A stretch of 64,000 nt of DNA from Reyranella sp. (GCF_017305915.1 NZ_JAFKJN010000026.1:41784-105783); one strand, 5' to 3'. Positions 43,731-52,278 are shown, counted from the first letter of the stretch. A program made the numbers and translations. The notes: a model not told the origin generated them from the letters alone.

Positions 43731-46447
43731 TCGATCTGGCCGCGTACCCGGTCCATCTCGACCACGAGATGGCCGAACTGGCCCTCGCAGGCCACCCGGT
43801 CGCCGGTCTTGGCCGCCGTTTCAAGGGCTGCCGCGGTGCTGCTCAGCAGGCGGGCGCCGACCGCCAGGGCGCCGCTGCGTAGCCGATGGGCCGCCGATTG
43901 CAGGGTCGCGAGGTCGCCGCAGGCCATCGCCTGCTCGAGGTCGTGGGAGGAGGCCGATACGGTCTCGCTGAACCGCCGCAGGATGCTGCGCCGCGCATCG
44001 TCGTCGTTCTCGACCCAGGGATCGAGGACCGTCGGATCGATCGCCGGCGTATCGTCGGCCGGCCGCACCGCCTTCTTCACGGCCGCCACGGGCGGCAGCG
44101 GCACCTCGGTCTCTTCCGGCAGCCAGCGCCGCAGGGCGGCACGCAGGCCGTCGAGTCCGACCGGTTTGGCGAGATAGTCGTCCATGCCGGCCGCCTTGCA
44201 GCGCTCTTCCTCGCCCGCCATCGCGTCGGCGGTCACCGCCACGATCGGCGTGCGCTTGCGGCTCTCGCCCTTCTCGATACCGCGGATCTCGCTGGTCATG
44301 GTGAAGCCGTCCATCACCGGCATGTGGACGTCGGCAAACACGATGTCGTAGCCGCCGCTGCGCCACGAGCTGAAGCCGGCGAAGCCGTCGGCCGCCGAAT
44401 CGGCCGGCATGCCCAGCACCTTGAGCTGGCGCAGCATGACCTCGCAGTTGATCGGATTGTCGTCGACCACCAGCGCCTTGCGATTGCTGGCAGCGGGGGC
44501 GGCGGCCGGCTGCGTCGGCTGGGCGGCGGCCTTGGGCGCCGGCAGCGCCGGCTGCTCGACCACCGTCGGCTTGAGCTTCAGGGTGACGATGAAGGTGGCG
44601 CCCGAGCCCGGCAGGCTCGACACCGTGACGTCGCCCTGCATCAGCTCGGCGAGCTGCTTGACGATCGACAGGCCGAGGCCGGAGCCGCCGAAGCGGCGGG
44701 TGATCGAGCTGTCGACCTGGCTGAACGGCCTGAACAGCCGGGCCTGCTGCTCGGCCGAGATGCCGATGCCGGTGTCGGTCACTGCCAGCACCACGCGCGC
44801 CATGAGGTTGTCGATCGGCTCGGCCGAGGCGCGCAGCATGACGCCGCCGCGGTCGGTGAATTTCAGCGCGTTCGAGAGCAGGTTGAAGATGACCTGCCGC
44901 ACGCGGGTCGGGTCGCCGATGAAGGCGTCGGCCGGGCTGGAGGCGACGATGCCGACCAGCGACAGGCCCTTGCGGGTCGCCTGCGGCTTGAACACCTCGA
45001 CGGCGCCGTCGATCAGGTCCTTGAGCACGAACGGCAGCTCTTCCAGACGCAGCGCACCGGCCTCGATGCGCGAGTAGTCGAGCAGATCGTTGATGTTGCG
45101 CAGCAGCACCTGGGCCGATTCGCGCATCATGTTGAGGGTGTGCGTCTGGTCCTTGCCCGGGCCCTCGGCCTCGAGCACGTCGATCATGCCCAGCACGCCG
45201 TTCATCGGCGTGCGCAGCTCGTGGCTCATGGTGGCGAGGAACTGCGACTTGTGCTGCAGCGCGCGCTCGAGCTGCCAGCCCTTTTCGCGGATCTCGTTGA
45301 TCAGGCGCACGTTCTCGATGGCGATCGCGGCCTGGTCGGCGAACACCGTGGCGAGCTCGATCTGCTTGGCCGAGAAGGGCTCGACCGCCTGGCGGGCTAT
45401 CGCCAGCACGCCGATCAGCTGGCCGTCGCGGGTCATCGGCAGGCCGAGCATGGTGCCGAAGCCGTTCGAGTTGGCCGATTCGCCGGCGGCGTTGGCGATC
45501 GACACGGTGCGGGCGCCGCCGGCAACGCGCACCACCAGGTCATCCCAGGCAGGCGCAGCGGGAGATGCGCCCAGCATGTCCATGCCCGAGCCGCCGCCGG
45601 CGACCCAGCGGAAGGTGCCCTCCTGGAACTGGTAGATGCCGGCCATCTGGGCGCGGCACAGGCGGGTGGCGGTGTCGACCACCGCCTGCAGCACCGGCGC
45701 GAGGTCGAAGGTCGAGCGGCTGATCGCCTTCAGCACGTCGGAGATCGCGGTCTGGTAGTCGAGCGATTCGCGCAGCTCCGCGGTGCGGTCGCTGACCTCG
45801 CGCTCGAGCTCGACGCGGGAGCGCTGCTGCGCCGAGGCGAAGCGGTAGAGCAGGACCACGATCAACAGGCCGGCGGTGACCAGCAGGCCGGTCAGCAGCC
45901 AGTGCTGGAAGGAGAGGTCGTGCTGGTCCTGCGCGACGATGTCGCCCGAGCGCACGTTGGCCGCGGCGGCGAGCTGCAGCATGCGCGGCACCTGCGGCTC
46001 GAGCAGGTTGCGGATCCTCAGCACCACCTCGGGGTTGGGCAGGCCCGGCACCAGTTTGTCGATGGTGGCGAGCGTCGCCTCGAGCTCCTCGACGTTGCGC
46101 TTGAGGTCGGGGCGCTCGGCGATGAACTCGGCGGCCTCGCCGGTGCGCAGCAGCACGAGGCGGTTGACCAGCACGTCGAGCCGGAGCGCCACGGCATCGG
46201 CGTCGATGTTGGCGCCGGGCAGGGCGGAGGCGGAGATCGTCTCCTCGAGCCGCAGCACCTCGTGCGCGGCCTGGCTCAGGAGCCAGGTCAGGTTGTAGCG
46301 GGAGACGCGACCCAGCGCCTCCTGGCGATTCACGATCAGGACGGAGTTGGCGATCACAGCGACCGCCAGGAATCCCAGCAGCAAAGCGAGCAACAGCCGC
46401 TTGATATTGGAGAACCGGCCGAACCCGGCAGCCAGTACCTTCCACAT
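43724..46447 (-). CDS. TorS-like tripartite hybrid sensor kinase
   Basis: 907 residues: helix 1 (about 18-40), a periplasmic helical sensor domain (about 45-185), helix 2 (186-208), a GAF-type domain (about 245-385), H-box FLATMSHELRTPMNGVLGM with His409, ATPase domain (N-box LLSNALKF, DTGIGIS, GGSGLGLSI), receiver with Asp706 (IVFADVHMPVMDG) and C-terminal Hpt with His854 (AAHRLRSGALAVG). All phosphorelay steps up to the regulator are in one chain, as in TorS. A small exported molybdopterin-fold protein gene precedes it by 40 bp and is a candidate sensory partner. Confidence 0.92.
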   Translation of the reverse strand: MWKVLAAGFGRFSNIKRLLLALLLGFLAVAVIANSVLIVNRQEALGRVSRYNLTWLLSQAAHEVLRLEETISASALPGANIDADAVALRLDVLVNRLVLLRTGEAAEFIAERPDLKRNVEELEATLATIDKLVPGLPNPEVVLRIRNLLEPQVPRMLQLAAAANVRSGDIVAQDQHDLSFQHWLLTGLLVTAGLLIVVLLYRFASAQQRSRVELEREVSDRTAELRESLDYQTAISDVLKAISRSTFDLAPVLQAVVDTATRLCRAQMAGIYQFQEGTFRWVAGGGSGMDMLGASPAAPAWDDLVVRVAGGARTVSIANAAGESANSNGFGTMLGLPMTRDGQLIGVLAIARQAVEPFSAKQIELATVFADQAAIAIENVRLINEIREKGWQLERALQHKSQFLATMSHELRTPMNGVLGMIDVLEAEGPGKDQTHTLNMMRESAQVLLRNINDLLDYSRIEAGALRLEELPFVLKDLIDGAVEVFKPQATRKGLSLVGIVASSPADAFIGDPTRVRQVIFNLLSNALKFTDRGGVMLRASAEPIDNLMARVVLAVTDTGIGISAEQQARLFRPFSQVDSSITRRFGGSGLGLSIVKQLAELMQGDVTVSSLPGSGATFIVTLKLKPTVVEQPALPAPKAAAQPTQPAAAPAASNRKALVVDDNPINCEVMLRQLKVLGMPADSAADGFAGFSSWRSGGYDIVFADVHMPVMDGFTMTSEIRGIEKGESRKRTPIVAVTADAMAGEEERCKAAGMDDYLAKPVGLDGLRAALRRWLPEETEVPLPPVAAVKKAVRPADDTPAIDPTVLDPWVENDDDARRSILRRFSETVSASSHDLEQAMACGDLATLQSAAHRLRSGALAVGARLLSSTAAALETAAKTGDRVACEGQFGHLVVEMDRVRGQIDA

Positions 46448-46487
46448 CGATCGGTCGCCCGCTTCTTCCGCCCCCGGGTCGCGCTGC

Positions 46488-47012
46488 CTACTTCACGACC
46501 ATGCGCGCGACCTGCCATACCGAGCGGCTGTAGAAGCGCTGGTGCTGCAGTTCGGCGTTGGAATCGTAGTTGTAGACGATGAACAACGGACCCTTGTCGC
46601 GCACCGGCATGTAGTTGCCGTCGCGCTTGAAGGCGAGGACCACCGGATGGGTCTTGAAGTCCTCGACCGGCACGTCGGTGGCGTAATCGTTGAGCGCGGT
46701 CACGGTGAGGCTGGTGCCCTTGGCGCCGACCGCCTCCATCAGCTTGCTCATCGGCACGCCGGTGAAGGTCACCGGGTCCTTGTACCAGGGCGTCTTGGTG
46801 GTGAACGAGGAGCTGCCGAGCGCCTCGATCATCGGCATGTCGAATTCGGCCTTGTCGCCGTTGTTGGTATTGCCGATCAGGCCGGAGATGGTGAGCACCA
46901 CCTTGCCCTGAGGCTTGGCGAGCGTGGCTGCCCAAGCCCGTGTCGTAGCCATGCCGGCGGCCGTCAGCGCCATGCCGGCCAGGCCGGCAAACTTGCGTCG
47001 CGTGACGATCAT
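46488..47012 (-). CDS. Small exported molybdopterin-fold (SUOX-like) protein without the ligand Cys
   Basis: 174 residues from ATG 47012, chosen because GAGGAG lies 6 bp upstream; ATGs at 47018 and 47033 are possible. The Tat-like signal VTRRKFAGLAGMALTAAG ends near AWAATL. The mature part resembles the oxidoreductase molybdopterin-binding fold (VVLTISGLIGNTNNGDKAEF, FTGVPMSKLMEAVGAKG, TALNDYATDVPVEDF). No cysteine remains in the mature chain, so the molybdenum-coordinating Cys is missing and catalysis is unlikely. Position directly upstream of the TorS-like kinase suggests a periplasmic ligand or redox sensing role. Confidence 0.72.
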   Translation of the reverse strand: MIVTRRKFAGLAGMALTAAGMATTRAWAATLAKPQGKVVLTISGLIGNTNNGDKAEFDMPMIEALGSSSFTTKTPWYKDPVTFTGVPMSKLMEAVGAKGTSLTVTALNDYATDVPVEDFKTHPVVLAFKRDGNYMPVRDKGPLFIVYNYDSNAELQHQRFYSRSVWQVARMVVK

Positions 47013-47104
47013 CTTCATCTCCTCGTTCCCCATTGACCAAAGGTCTTGCTCAGACGGCAGACCCTGCCGGGACGCCGGCATTCGTAGTGCTTCCGTCGAG
47101 TCCC

Positions 47105-47635
47105 TCAGATCGGAGGTTCGGCGTGGCGGTGTTCCTGATAGATGGCGGAGTTGCCGCTATGCTCGCGCACTTCGACCGATTCCACCCAAACCCGGCCGTC
47201 AGTGTCGGCCTTCACCATCTTGCCCACCTGGCCATGAACGTAGCGGGCGACTTCCTCGCATCCCACGGCGGGCAGGATGCGAAGGTTCATGAGTCCGATC
47301 TCGGCCATCCGCTCGAACTCGCCGATCATCGGATCGTCGGCGGCGACCAGGACGGTGTGGTCGAACATCTCGTGCAGCCAGGCGCGCACTTCCTTGAGGC
47401 CGCCGAAGTCGAGGCACCAGTTGTTCTCGTCCAGCCGGTCGGTGGCGAACACGAAGCGGAAGGCCAGCGCATAGCCGTGGATCTGCTGGCAGTGCGAATG
47501 CTCGGCTCGCCACTGGCGGAAGCAGCACGACAGACCTTCGTTGTGGTCGTAGGTCTTGATCGAGCGGTAGAGCGTCCCGGCGCGCGAGGGCTGGGACACG
47601 GACGTGAGCTGCACTTTGTCGAACACGGCCGTCAT
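47105..47635 (-). CDS. 6-pyruvoyl-tetrahydropterin synthase/QueD-like protein
   Basis: 176 residues from ATG 47635, overlapping the folE stop by 4 bp. Zinc ligands in AEHSHCQQIHGYALAF (H-x-H plus His) and the downstream FDHTVLVAADDP are the PTPS/QueD signatures; CCFRQW before the first His may supply the catalytic Cys. C-terminal VREHSGNSAIY closes the site. With FolE it could make 6-carboxytetrahydropterin for queuosine or a related pterin. Longer than classical QueD (about 120), so substrate may differ. Confidence 0.82.
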   Translation of the reverse strand: MTAVFDKVQLTSVSQPSRAGTLYRSIKTYDHNEGLSCCFRQWRAEHSHCQQIHGYALAFRFVFATDRLDENNWCLDFGGLKEVRAWLHEMFDHTVLVAADDPMIGEFERMAEIGLMNLRILPAVGCEEVARYVHGQVGKMVKADTDGRVWVESVEVREHSGNSAIYQEHRHAEPPI

Positions 47636-48300
47636 ACTCCGGCCCTCCGCTCGAGGCCCCGGCATTCCTCGAGGAACTCCGACTTGAGCTTCGGATCGTC
47701 CTTGAGCAAGCCGTAATAGGCGCTGCTGATCATCTGCGATTCGTGGCTGGCAAGCACGCCGCGATGGGTCTTGCACATGTGCACGGCGCGCAGCCGGACG
47801 GCAAGGCCGCGCGGCGCGGTGCGCTCCATCAGGTAGTCGCCGATCTGACGGGTCAGCTCCTCCTGGACCTGGAAGCGGCGGGCGAAGTGGTGGACGACGC
47901 GGTCGTACTTCGACAGGCCGATGACGCGGCCGTCGGCGGCGATCACGCCGATGATGGCGCTGCCGAAGATCGGCATCAGGTGATGGGCGCAGGTCGAGCG
48001 CATCTCGATCGGCCCGGTGACCATCAGCTCGCTGGAGGTCTCGGTGCAGTCGAACTCGGTGAGCCGCGGCGGCGCGCTGAAGCGGCCGGCGAGCAGCTCG
48101 TTGACGTACATCCGCGCCACCCGCTGCGGCGTATCCTGGGTATTGGGATCGGCGCGATGATCGATGCGCAGGACTTCCAGCAGCTCGGTGAGCTTCTGGG
48201 CCGCAGCGTCGATCATGGACTTCTTTTGTTCCTGGGTGAGCGGCGCATCGAGCGCCTGATTCGCCGGCGTCCCCAAGTACAAAGTGTCGATTATATCCAT
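47632..48300 (-). CDS. folE: GTP cyclohydrolase I
   Basis: 222 residues from ATG 48300, with GAGGA 6 bp upstream; an ATG at 48339 would place the leader RNA inside the gene. Converts GTP to 7,8-dihydroneopterin triphosphate for folate and, through the following gene, deazapurines. Zinc and active-site residues in RSTCAHHLMPIFG (Cys-His-His) and HMCKTHRGV (second Cys), plus QVQEELTRQIGDYL. The preceding leader contains a candidate THF-II riboswitch. Confidence 0.95.
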   Translation of the reverse strand: MDIIDTLYLGTPANQALDAPLTQEQKKSMIDAAAQKLTELLEVLRIDHRADPNTQDTPQRVARMYVNELLAGRFSAPPRLTEFDCTETSSELMVTGPIEMRSTCAHHLMPIFGSAIIGVIAADGRVIGLSKYDRVVHHFARRFQVQEELTRQIGDYLMERTAPRGLAVRLRAVHMCKTHRGVLASHESQMISSAYYGLLKDDPKLKSEFLEECRGLERRAGV

Positions 48301-48339
48301 GCAGTATCCTCGTGCTGCGGCTTCCCTCCACGGCACCAC

Positions 48340-48378
48340 GATCAGCGCCGTGGCCCAGTCCGGCCAAGAGCGTTGACC
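48340..48378 (-). promoter_or_regulatory. Candidate THF-II (folE-motif) riboswitch in the folE leader
   Basis: On the folE strand the outer stem pairs GGTCAACGC with GCGCTGATC (one A-C mismatch, one G-U), and an inner hairpin UGGCC/GGCCA is separated from it by an asymmetric internal loop. This two-stem, internal-loop plan, 40 nt before folE in an alphaproteobacterium, is what is described for the folE/THF-II motif, which binds tetrahydrofolate and represses translation. I matched structure and context only, not the conserved loop nucleotides, so the call is tentative. An ATGACA hexamer lies about 25 bp upstream as a possible -35. Confidence 0.45.
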
Positions 48379-48419
48379 TCAGATACATTTTACCATTTTT
48401 GCGTGTCATGCGGCTAGGG

Positions 48420-48438
48420 CTACCGCAGGCTGCGGTAG
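48420..48438. repeat. 19-bp perfect palindrome upstream of folE
   Basis: CTACCGCAG, one base, then CTGCGGTAG. It lies 120 bp upstream of the folE ATG, above the presumed promoter. It may be an operator, or a terminator for something rightward, though no gene ends here. The rest of the 300 bp gap (48439-48604) shows no gene and nothing recognised. Confidence 0.4.
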
Positions 48439-48604
48439 AACTTTGTTTCGCATGGTCTTTTTTTGCCGCCCTTCCCGTGAGGGGCGGACAATCGGCCGTC
48501 GCGGGCCCGCACGCCTTCCCGTTCATCACCGATGCCCCCTCACGTCGCGGCGTTCACTCCCTCCGCCGCCCGGGATGGAATGCCCATCCCGGTATCGCCC
48601 CAGG

Positions 48605-48952
48605 CTACGCGTCGCGATTGAGATCGCGATACATGCGCTCGAGGCGTTCGTCGTCGACTTCGGGCTGCGGATCGCTCTCGACCTCGTCGATGGCCATCCA
48701 GGGCCGGATGACGCGCCGGGCTCTTTCGAGTCCGAGGCGGGCTAGATTCATTGTCATGGGGGGAACGTCCTCCGACTCGCGGGTGAGTTCCTCCAGTTCC
48801 GTCAGCAGTCGGGCAATCCGCGCCACCTGCAGATCAACCGGGCTACTCGGCTCGGCGCCCTGCGAAGGCACGCGCGGAACAGGCTGCTGACGATAAAGTT
48901 GGCCTCTGCGGAAATCTCGGCGTCTCTCGAACTGAATAAGTTCGGCAGTCAT
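48605..48952 (-). CDS. Hypothetical protein
   Basis: 115 residues from ATG 48952 (MTAELIQFERRRDFRRGQLY); ATG 48967 is an alternative. Basic N-terminus, then a helical, acidic C-terminal half (DEVESDPQPEVDDERLERMY). No signal or membrane segment. Resembles small soluble stress or binding proteins in composition, but no family was recognised. Upstream is a 289 bp gap with an inverted repeat. Confidence 0.5.
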   Translation of the reverse strand: MTAELIQFERRRDFRRGQLYRQQPVPRVPSQGAEPSSPVDLQVARIARLLTELEELTRESEDVPPMTMNLARLGLERARRVIRPWMAIDEVESDPQPEVDDERLERMYRDLNRDA

Positions 48953-49241
48953 ACCCAGCCCCTTCAATGGGAATGAACGAAAATAGTCGGACCGGCAATT
49001 TGGACGCGGTACGCGTTACGCAAAACACATGGAGAAAAGCCCCCCTTTCCCCTCTCGGACCTAAATTGGTCACAGGTGTTTCGTAACGACCGCGTGTTTT
49101 GCGGCGATATCGTCCGTTTACGGAAGTTGTATCATCCGTATCGAGGCCACAGATTTGTTGCAGGGCCGGCTGGTTTCTCGGGCTCATTGCCGCGGTTTTA
49201 GTGCGCAATCGCACCTTTCAACTGCGACGCCTTTGAAACGA
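48953..49241. other. 289-bp gap with a long-range inverted repeat
   Basis: CGCAAAACAC at 49019-49028 and GTGTTTTGCG at 49094-49103 are perfect inverse copies 65 bp apart, with GTTACG/CGTAAC pairs just beside them (49015-49020 and 49082-49087). A C-rich run (CCCCCCTTTCCCC) lies in the loop. It could form a structured leader for the leftward hypothetical gene or a small RNA. No tRNA-Sec was found here despite the selD neighbour. Confidence 0.3.
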
Positions 49242-50288
49242 TCAGACGACCGTGATCGACGGTTTGCCGGACTCGACGCGGCCGATGATCGCCGCCGACG
49301 GCAGGCCCGCCTTCTTGATCGTCTCGACGAGGCGCGGTGCCGCCGCCGACGCGCACGAAACAAGCAGGCCGCCCGAGGTCTGCGGATCGGCCAGCAGGTG
49401 TCGTTTCCATTCCGGCATGCCGCTCGGCAAGGCGACGTCGTGGCTATAGCTCGCCCAGTTGCGATGCGAGGCGCCGGTCACGAATCCCTGCTCGGCAAGC
49501 ATTGCCGCATCCTTGAGCAGCGGCACCTGGTCGACCTGCAGAACGACCGAGAGCTTGGAGCCGCGCGCCAGCTCCAGGGTGTGGCCGAGCACGCCGAAGC
49601 CGGTGACGTCGGTGATGGCGTGCACGTCCTTGTCCTGGCCGAGCTCGGCGCCGACCTTGTTGAGGGTCGTGGTCGCCGTGATCATCTCCTGGTAGGCGGC
49701 GGGCGGCAGGGCACCCTTCTTTATCGCGGCGGAATAGATGCCGACCCCGACCGGCTTGGTCAGGATCAGGGCGTCGCCGGCCCTGGCGTCGGCGTTGCGC
49801 CGGACCTGGCTCGGATGGCAGGTGCCGATGACCGCCAGGCCATAGACCGGCTCGGGGCAGTCGATCGAATGGCCGCCGGCGATCGGGATGCCGGCCGTGG
49901 CGCAGACCGAGGCGCCGCCCTTCAGGATCTCGCGCACCATCTCGACCGGGATCTTGTCGACCGGCATGCCGAGGATGGCCAGCGCCATGATCGGCTTGCC
50001 GCCCATGGCATAGACGTCGGAGATGGCGTTGGTCGCGGCGATGCGGCCGAAGTCGTACGGGTCGTCGACCATCGGCATGAAGAAGTCGGTGGTGGCGATC
50101 ACGCAGGTATTGTCGTCGACCTGCCAGACCGCGGCGTCGTCGGAATTCTCGGTCCCGACGAGCAGCTGCTTGTAGATCGCGGTGGCCGGCTGGTCGGCCA
50201 GCAGTTCCTGCAGGACGGACGGGGCGAGCTTGCAGCCGCAGCCGCCGCCATGGGCAAGGCTCGTAAGGCGAAGAGGGTAGGTGGTCAT
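49242..50288 (-). CDS. selD: Selenide, water dikinase (selenophosphate synthetase)
   Basis: 348 residues from ATG 50288. The active-site loop LAHGGGCGCK places Cys17 and Lys20 exactly as in E. coli SelD, so this is a cysteine, not selenocysteine, form. ATTDFFMPMVDDPYDFGRIA and TDVTGFGVLGH follow the ATP-binding AIR-synthase fold. Makes selenophosphate for selenocysteine or 2-selenouridine in tRNA. No selA, selB or mnmH is visible in the window. Confidence 0.94.
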   Translation of the reverse strand: MTTYPLRLTSLAHGGGCGCKLAPSVLQELLADQPATAIYKQLLVGTENSDDAAVWQVDDNTCVIATTDFFMPMVDDPYDFGRIAATNAISDVYAMGGKPIMALAILGMPVDKIPVEMVREILKGGASVCATAGIPIAGGHSIDCPEPVYGLAVIGTCHPSQVRRNADARAGDALILTKPVGVGIYSAAIKKGALPPAAYQEMITATTTLNKVGAELGQDKDVHAITDVTGFGVLGHTLELARGSKLSVVLQVDQVPLLKDAAMLAEQGFVTGASHRNWASYSHDVALPSGMPEWKRHLLADPQTSGGLLVSCASAAAPRLVETIKKAGLPSAAIIGRVESGKPSITVV

Positions 50289-50341
50289 GGGCACTAGACT
50301 AGCGCCACCGGGCCGATAGAGCTAGGCGCGTCGCGTGCTGC

Positions 50342-51163
50342 CTAGTCGTAGTATTGCGGCGAATGCTTCTGCCCAGCGCTGGTGGGCTTATCATGATTGA
50401 TCCAGAGCTGCGCCTTGTTGTCGGCCAGCACCTTGACCAACTTGGCATGCGAGGCATGGGTCTGGTCGGCACTGGTGTTCATCGACGGCACGCGGTCGTT
50501 GTCCCAGTTGTCCTTGAAGTGCGCGAGATCGCCGGTCAGCACCACGTAGCCGGTCTTCGGCAGATGCACGAGCAGCGACTGATGACCAGGCGTGTGCCCG
50601 GGCGTCGACAGGATCACGGCGCTGCCGTCGCCGAACACGTCTGTATCGCCAGCAAGCGGCTTCATCGGCCGGTCCTTCTTGAACGGCGGCGGCTTGCCGT
50701 CGGCGAACGCCCAGTCGACCTCGGCTTTCTGGATCAGCAACGTCGACTTGGGGAACATGTCGACATTGCCGACATGGTCGCCATGGCTGTGCGAGACGCC
50801 GACGAAGGTGACGTCGTCCGGCTTGACGCCGATCTCGGCAAGCTGGGTGGCCAGCTTCCTGGTCCGCGTCGCTGTGCCGATCGGGCCGGTGACGGGCTTG
50901 TCGGCGACGGCGTCCGGGTAGCCGGTGTCCCACAGCAGCCACTGCGCACCGTGCTTCATCAGGTAGCAGTTGTCGGAGAGCTCGAGCGGCTTGCCGACAT
51001 TGATGCCGGGCGACCAGCGCGACTGGTCGGTCGCGGCGTTGTGGCCGCAATCCATGATGTAGAGCTTCTCGACAGCTTGCGCTGGCGCGGGGGTCTGGGC
51101 GGCGGCCGGTGACGCGAACGCGGCGGCGAGAACAACCATGGGAGCAACCATGAGGGCGCGCAT
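50342..51163 (-). CDS. Exported metallo-beta-lactamase-fold hydrolase (lactonase-like)
   Basis: 273 residues from ATG 51163, with signal peptide MRALMVAPMVVLAAAFASPA ending at about AAAQT. Metal site GVSHSHGDHVGNVDMF (H-x-H-x-D-H), then STPGHTPGHQSLL, TGDLAHF and WINHD complete the five-ligand set. The KLYIMDCGHN start and NCYLMKHG strand are like AHL-lactonase-type members. Periplasmic; quorum quenching is only one possibility. Confidence 0.85.
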   Translation of the reverse strand: MRALMVAPMVVLAAAFASPAAAQTPAPAQAVEKLYIMDCGHNAATDQSRWSPGINVGKPLELSDNCYLMKHGAQWLLWDTGYPDAVADKPVTGPIGTATRTRKLATQLAEIGVKPDDVTFVGVSHSHGDHVGNVDMFPKSTLLIQKAEVDWAFADGKPPPFKKDRPMKPLAGDTDVFGDGSAVILSTPGHTPGHQSLLVHLPKTGYVVLTGDLAHFKDNWDNDRVPSMNTSADQTHASHAKLVKVLADNKAQLWINHDKPTSAGQKHSPQYYD

Positions 51164-51283
51164 GAGATCCTCCATGCAATCGACGGCGGGAGGTTAGCGC
51201 GCGCGCCGTCGGCGCCCGTTTCACGTTTTCGTTGGCCGCAGCTCCTCGGGCGCATCGTCGCGCGCCATTCGCCTTAGAGTAAG

Positions 51284-51439
51284 CCTTCCTCCCCATTCAA
51301 ATGGGAAGGTGGCGGCGTCCGAGCGATTTTCGAGCTTCGCTCGAAAACGCGTGGCCGACGGAGGGGTCATGGGTGACTGCGGCCCATGACCCCTCCGCCC
51401 CCGTAAGACGTGGGCACCTCCCCATATGAATGGTGAGGG
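51284..51439. repeat. Palindrome-rich intergenic element, subfamily I copy 1
   Basis: The 156 bp element begins CCTTCCTCCCC and ends in GGTGAGGG. Terminal regions are inverted copies (CCCATTCAAATGGG on the left; CCATATGAATGG on the right). Inside: TTTTCGAGC-TTC-GCTCGAAAA hairpin (51327-51347), the shared core AACGCGTGGCCGACGGAGG, then a 14 bp perfect stem GGAGGGGTCATGGG/CCCATGACCCCTCC (51360-51396). It fills the gap between the MBL hydrolase and the next gene. A second copy with the same order of modules lies at 52745. Confidence 0.75.
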
Positions 51440-51464
51440 ATTGCTTTGCGCGATTCATGTCGCT

Positions 51465-51845
51465 CTAGCTACCGGTGCTGTCCTGCTCGTCGAGCCAGCG
51501 GCGCGCGGCGTGCATCTCGCGAAAGATCTGCAAGGGACGTTCGGCCATCGCCGCCGTTGCGAAGATCTGCGCCTGGGCGAAGCTTGCGTCGGACCCGGCG
51601 ACGAGCGCCAGCGCGCCGACCTGGCCGTGCTGGGCATACAGCACCACGCGTTGGCCCAGCCTCTTCAGATCCTCGTCGCTCACCGCGATCGGCTCGGCGC
51701 CGATCTCGAAGATCTTGCGATAGGCCATGGCGCCTTCGGTGGTGACGGCGGTGAAGTACTGCTCGATGTCCTGGACTTTCACGTCGTCCTTGCCGACCGC
51801 GATCACGAGCCGGGCGGGATGGGAGATCGTCCAGTGAACCGGCAT
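51465..51845 (-). CDS. Hypothetical SpoIIAA/STAS-like small protein
   Basis: 126 residues starting MPVHWTISHPARLVIAVGKD. Alternating strands and helices with DIEQYFTAVTTEGAMAYRKI and a C-terminal MHAARRWLDEQD helix resemble the SpoIIAA-like fold, though no phospho-Ser site is clear. No signal, so cytoplasmic. The stop codon sits 25 bp from the repeat element. Fold similarity is a visual impression only. Confidence 0.55.
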   Translation of the reverse strand: MPVHWTISHPARLVIAVGKDDVKVQDIEQYFTAVTTEGAMAYRKIFEIGAEPIAVSDEDLKRLGQRVVLYAQHGQVGALALVAGSDASFAQAQIFATAAMAERPLQIFREMHAARRWLDEQDSTGS

Positions 51846-51855
51846 TGCGTATCGG

Positions 51856-52080
51856 TCAGTCGCCGCCGCTGCTCATGCTCGGCCGCGCGTCCGTCCGGCA
51901 GCGCGTCGCGCCAAGCGGTGTCAGGCGGATGCGGCCCTCGTGCTCCTCGACCAGCGCCAACAGCTTGAGGCGCGCAACCGACGCGGCGCGCAGGTGCTTG
52001 GGCTTGGAAATCCCGCTGGCGACCCGACGCAGGGCCGTCTGTTCGTTGGGGCTGAGCGGGGCGAGCAGGCCACGTTCCAT
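51856..52080 (-). CDS. Small hypothetical protein, possible winged helix
   Basis: 74 residues from ATG 52080, chosen because GGAGG lies 5 bp upstream. LSPNEQTALRRVASGISKPKHL and VARLKLLALVEEHEGRIRLT suggest a helix-turn-helix followed by a beta wing. Ten bp upstream of the preceding hypothetical gene on the same strand, so the pair is probably one operon. No function assigned. Confidence 0.55.
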   Translation of the reverse strand: MERGLLAPLSPNEQTALRRVASGISKPKHLRAASVARLKLLALVEEHEGRIRLTPLGATRCRTDARPSMSSGGD

Positions 52081-52278
52081 GGGCACCTCCGGCTCACGGG
52101 GAACCATCAAAGACCTTTCGGCCGGGCGTGGCAATGACGCCGATGTGAATATCGCGTGGCAAAGAACGGGCGCCCGGGGCCGGCAACGGCGAAAGGCCCG
52201 CCGCGTTGTGTGCTAAAGTACTGAACCGACGAAGAAACGCGGCACGAGGATTTTCCCTTGCCGGCGCGGGAATGAGCC

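Noticed and set aside
48953..49241. tRNA-Sec next to selD
   Set aside because: No 90-100 nt cloverleaf with UCA anticodon and long variable arm could be drawn on either strand.
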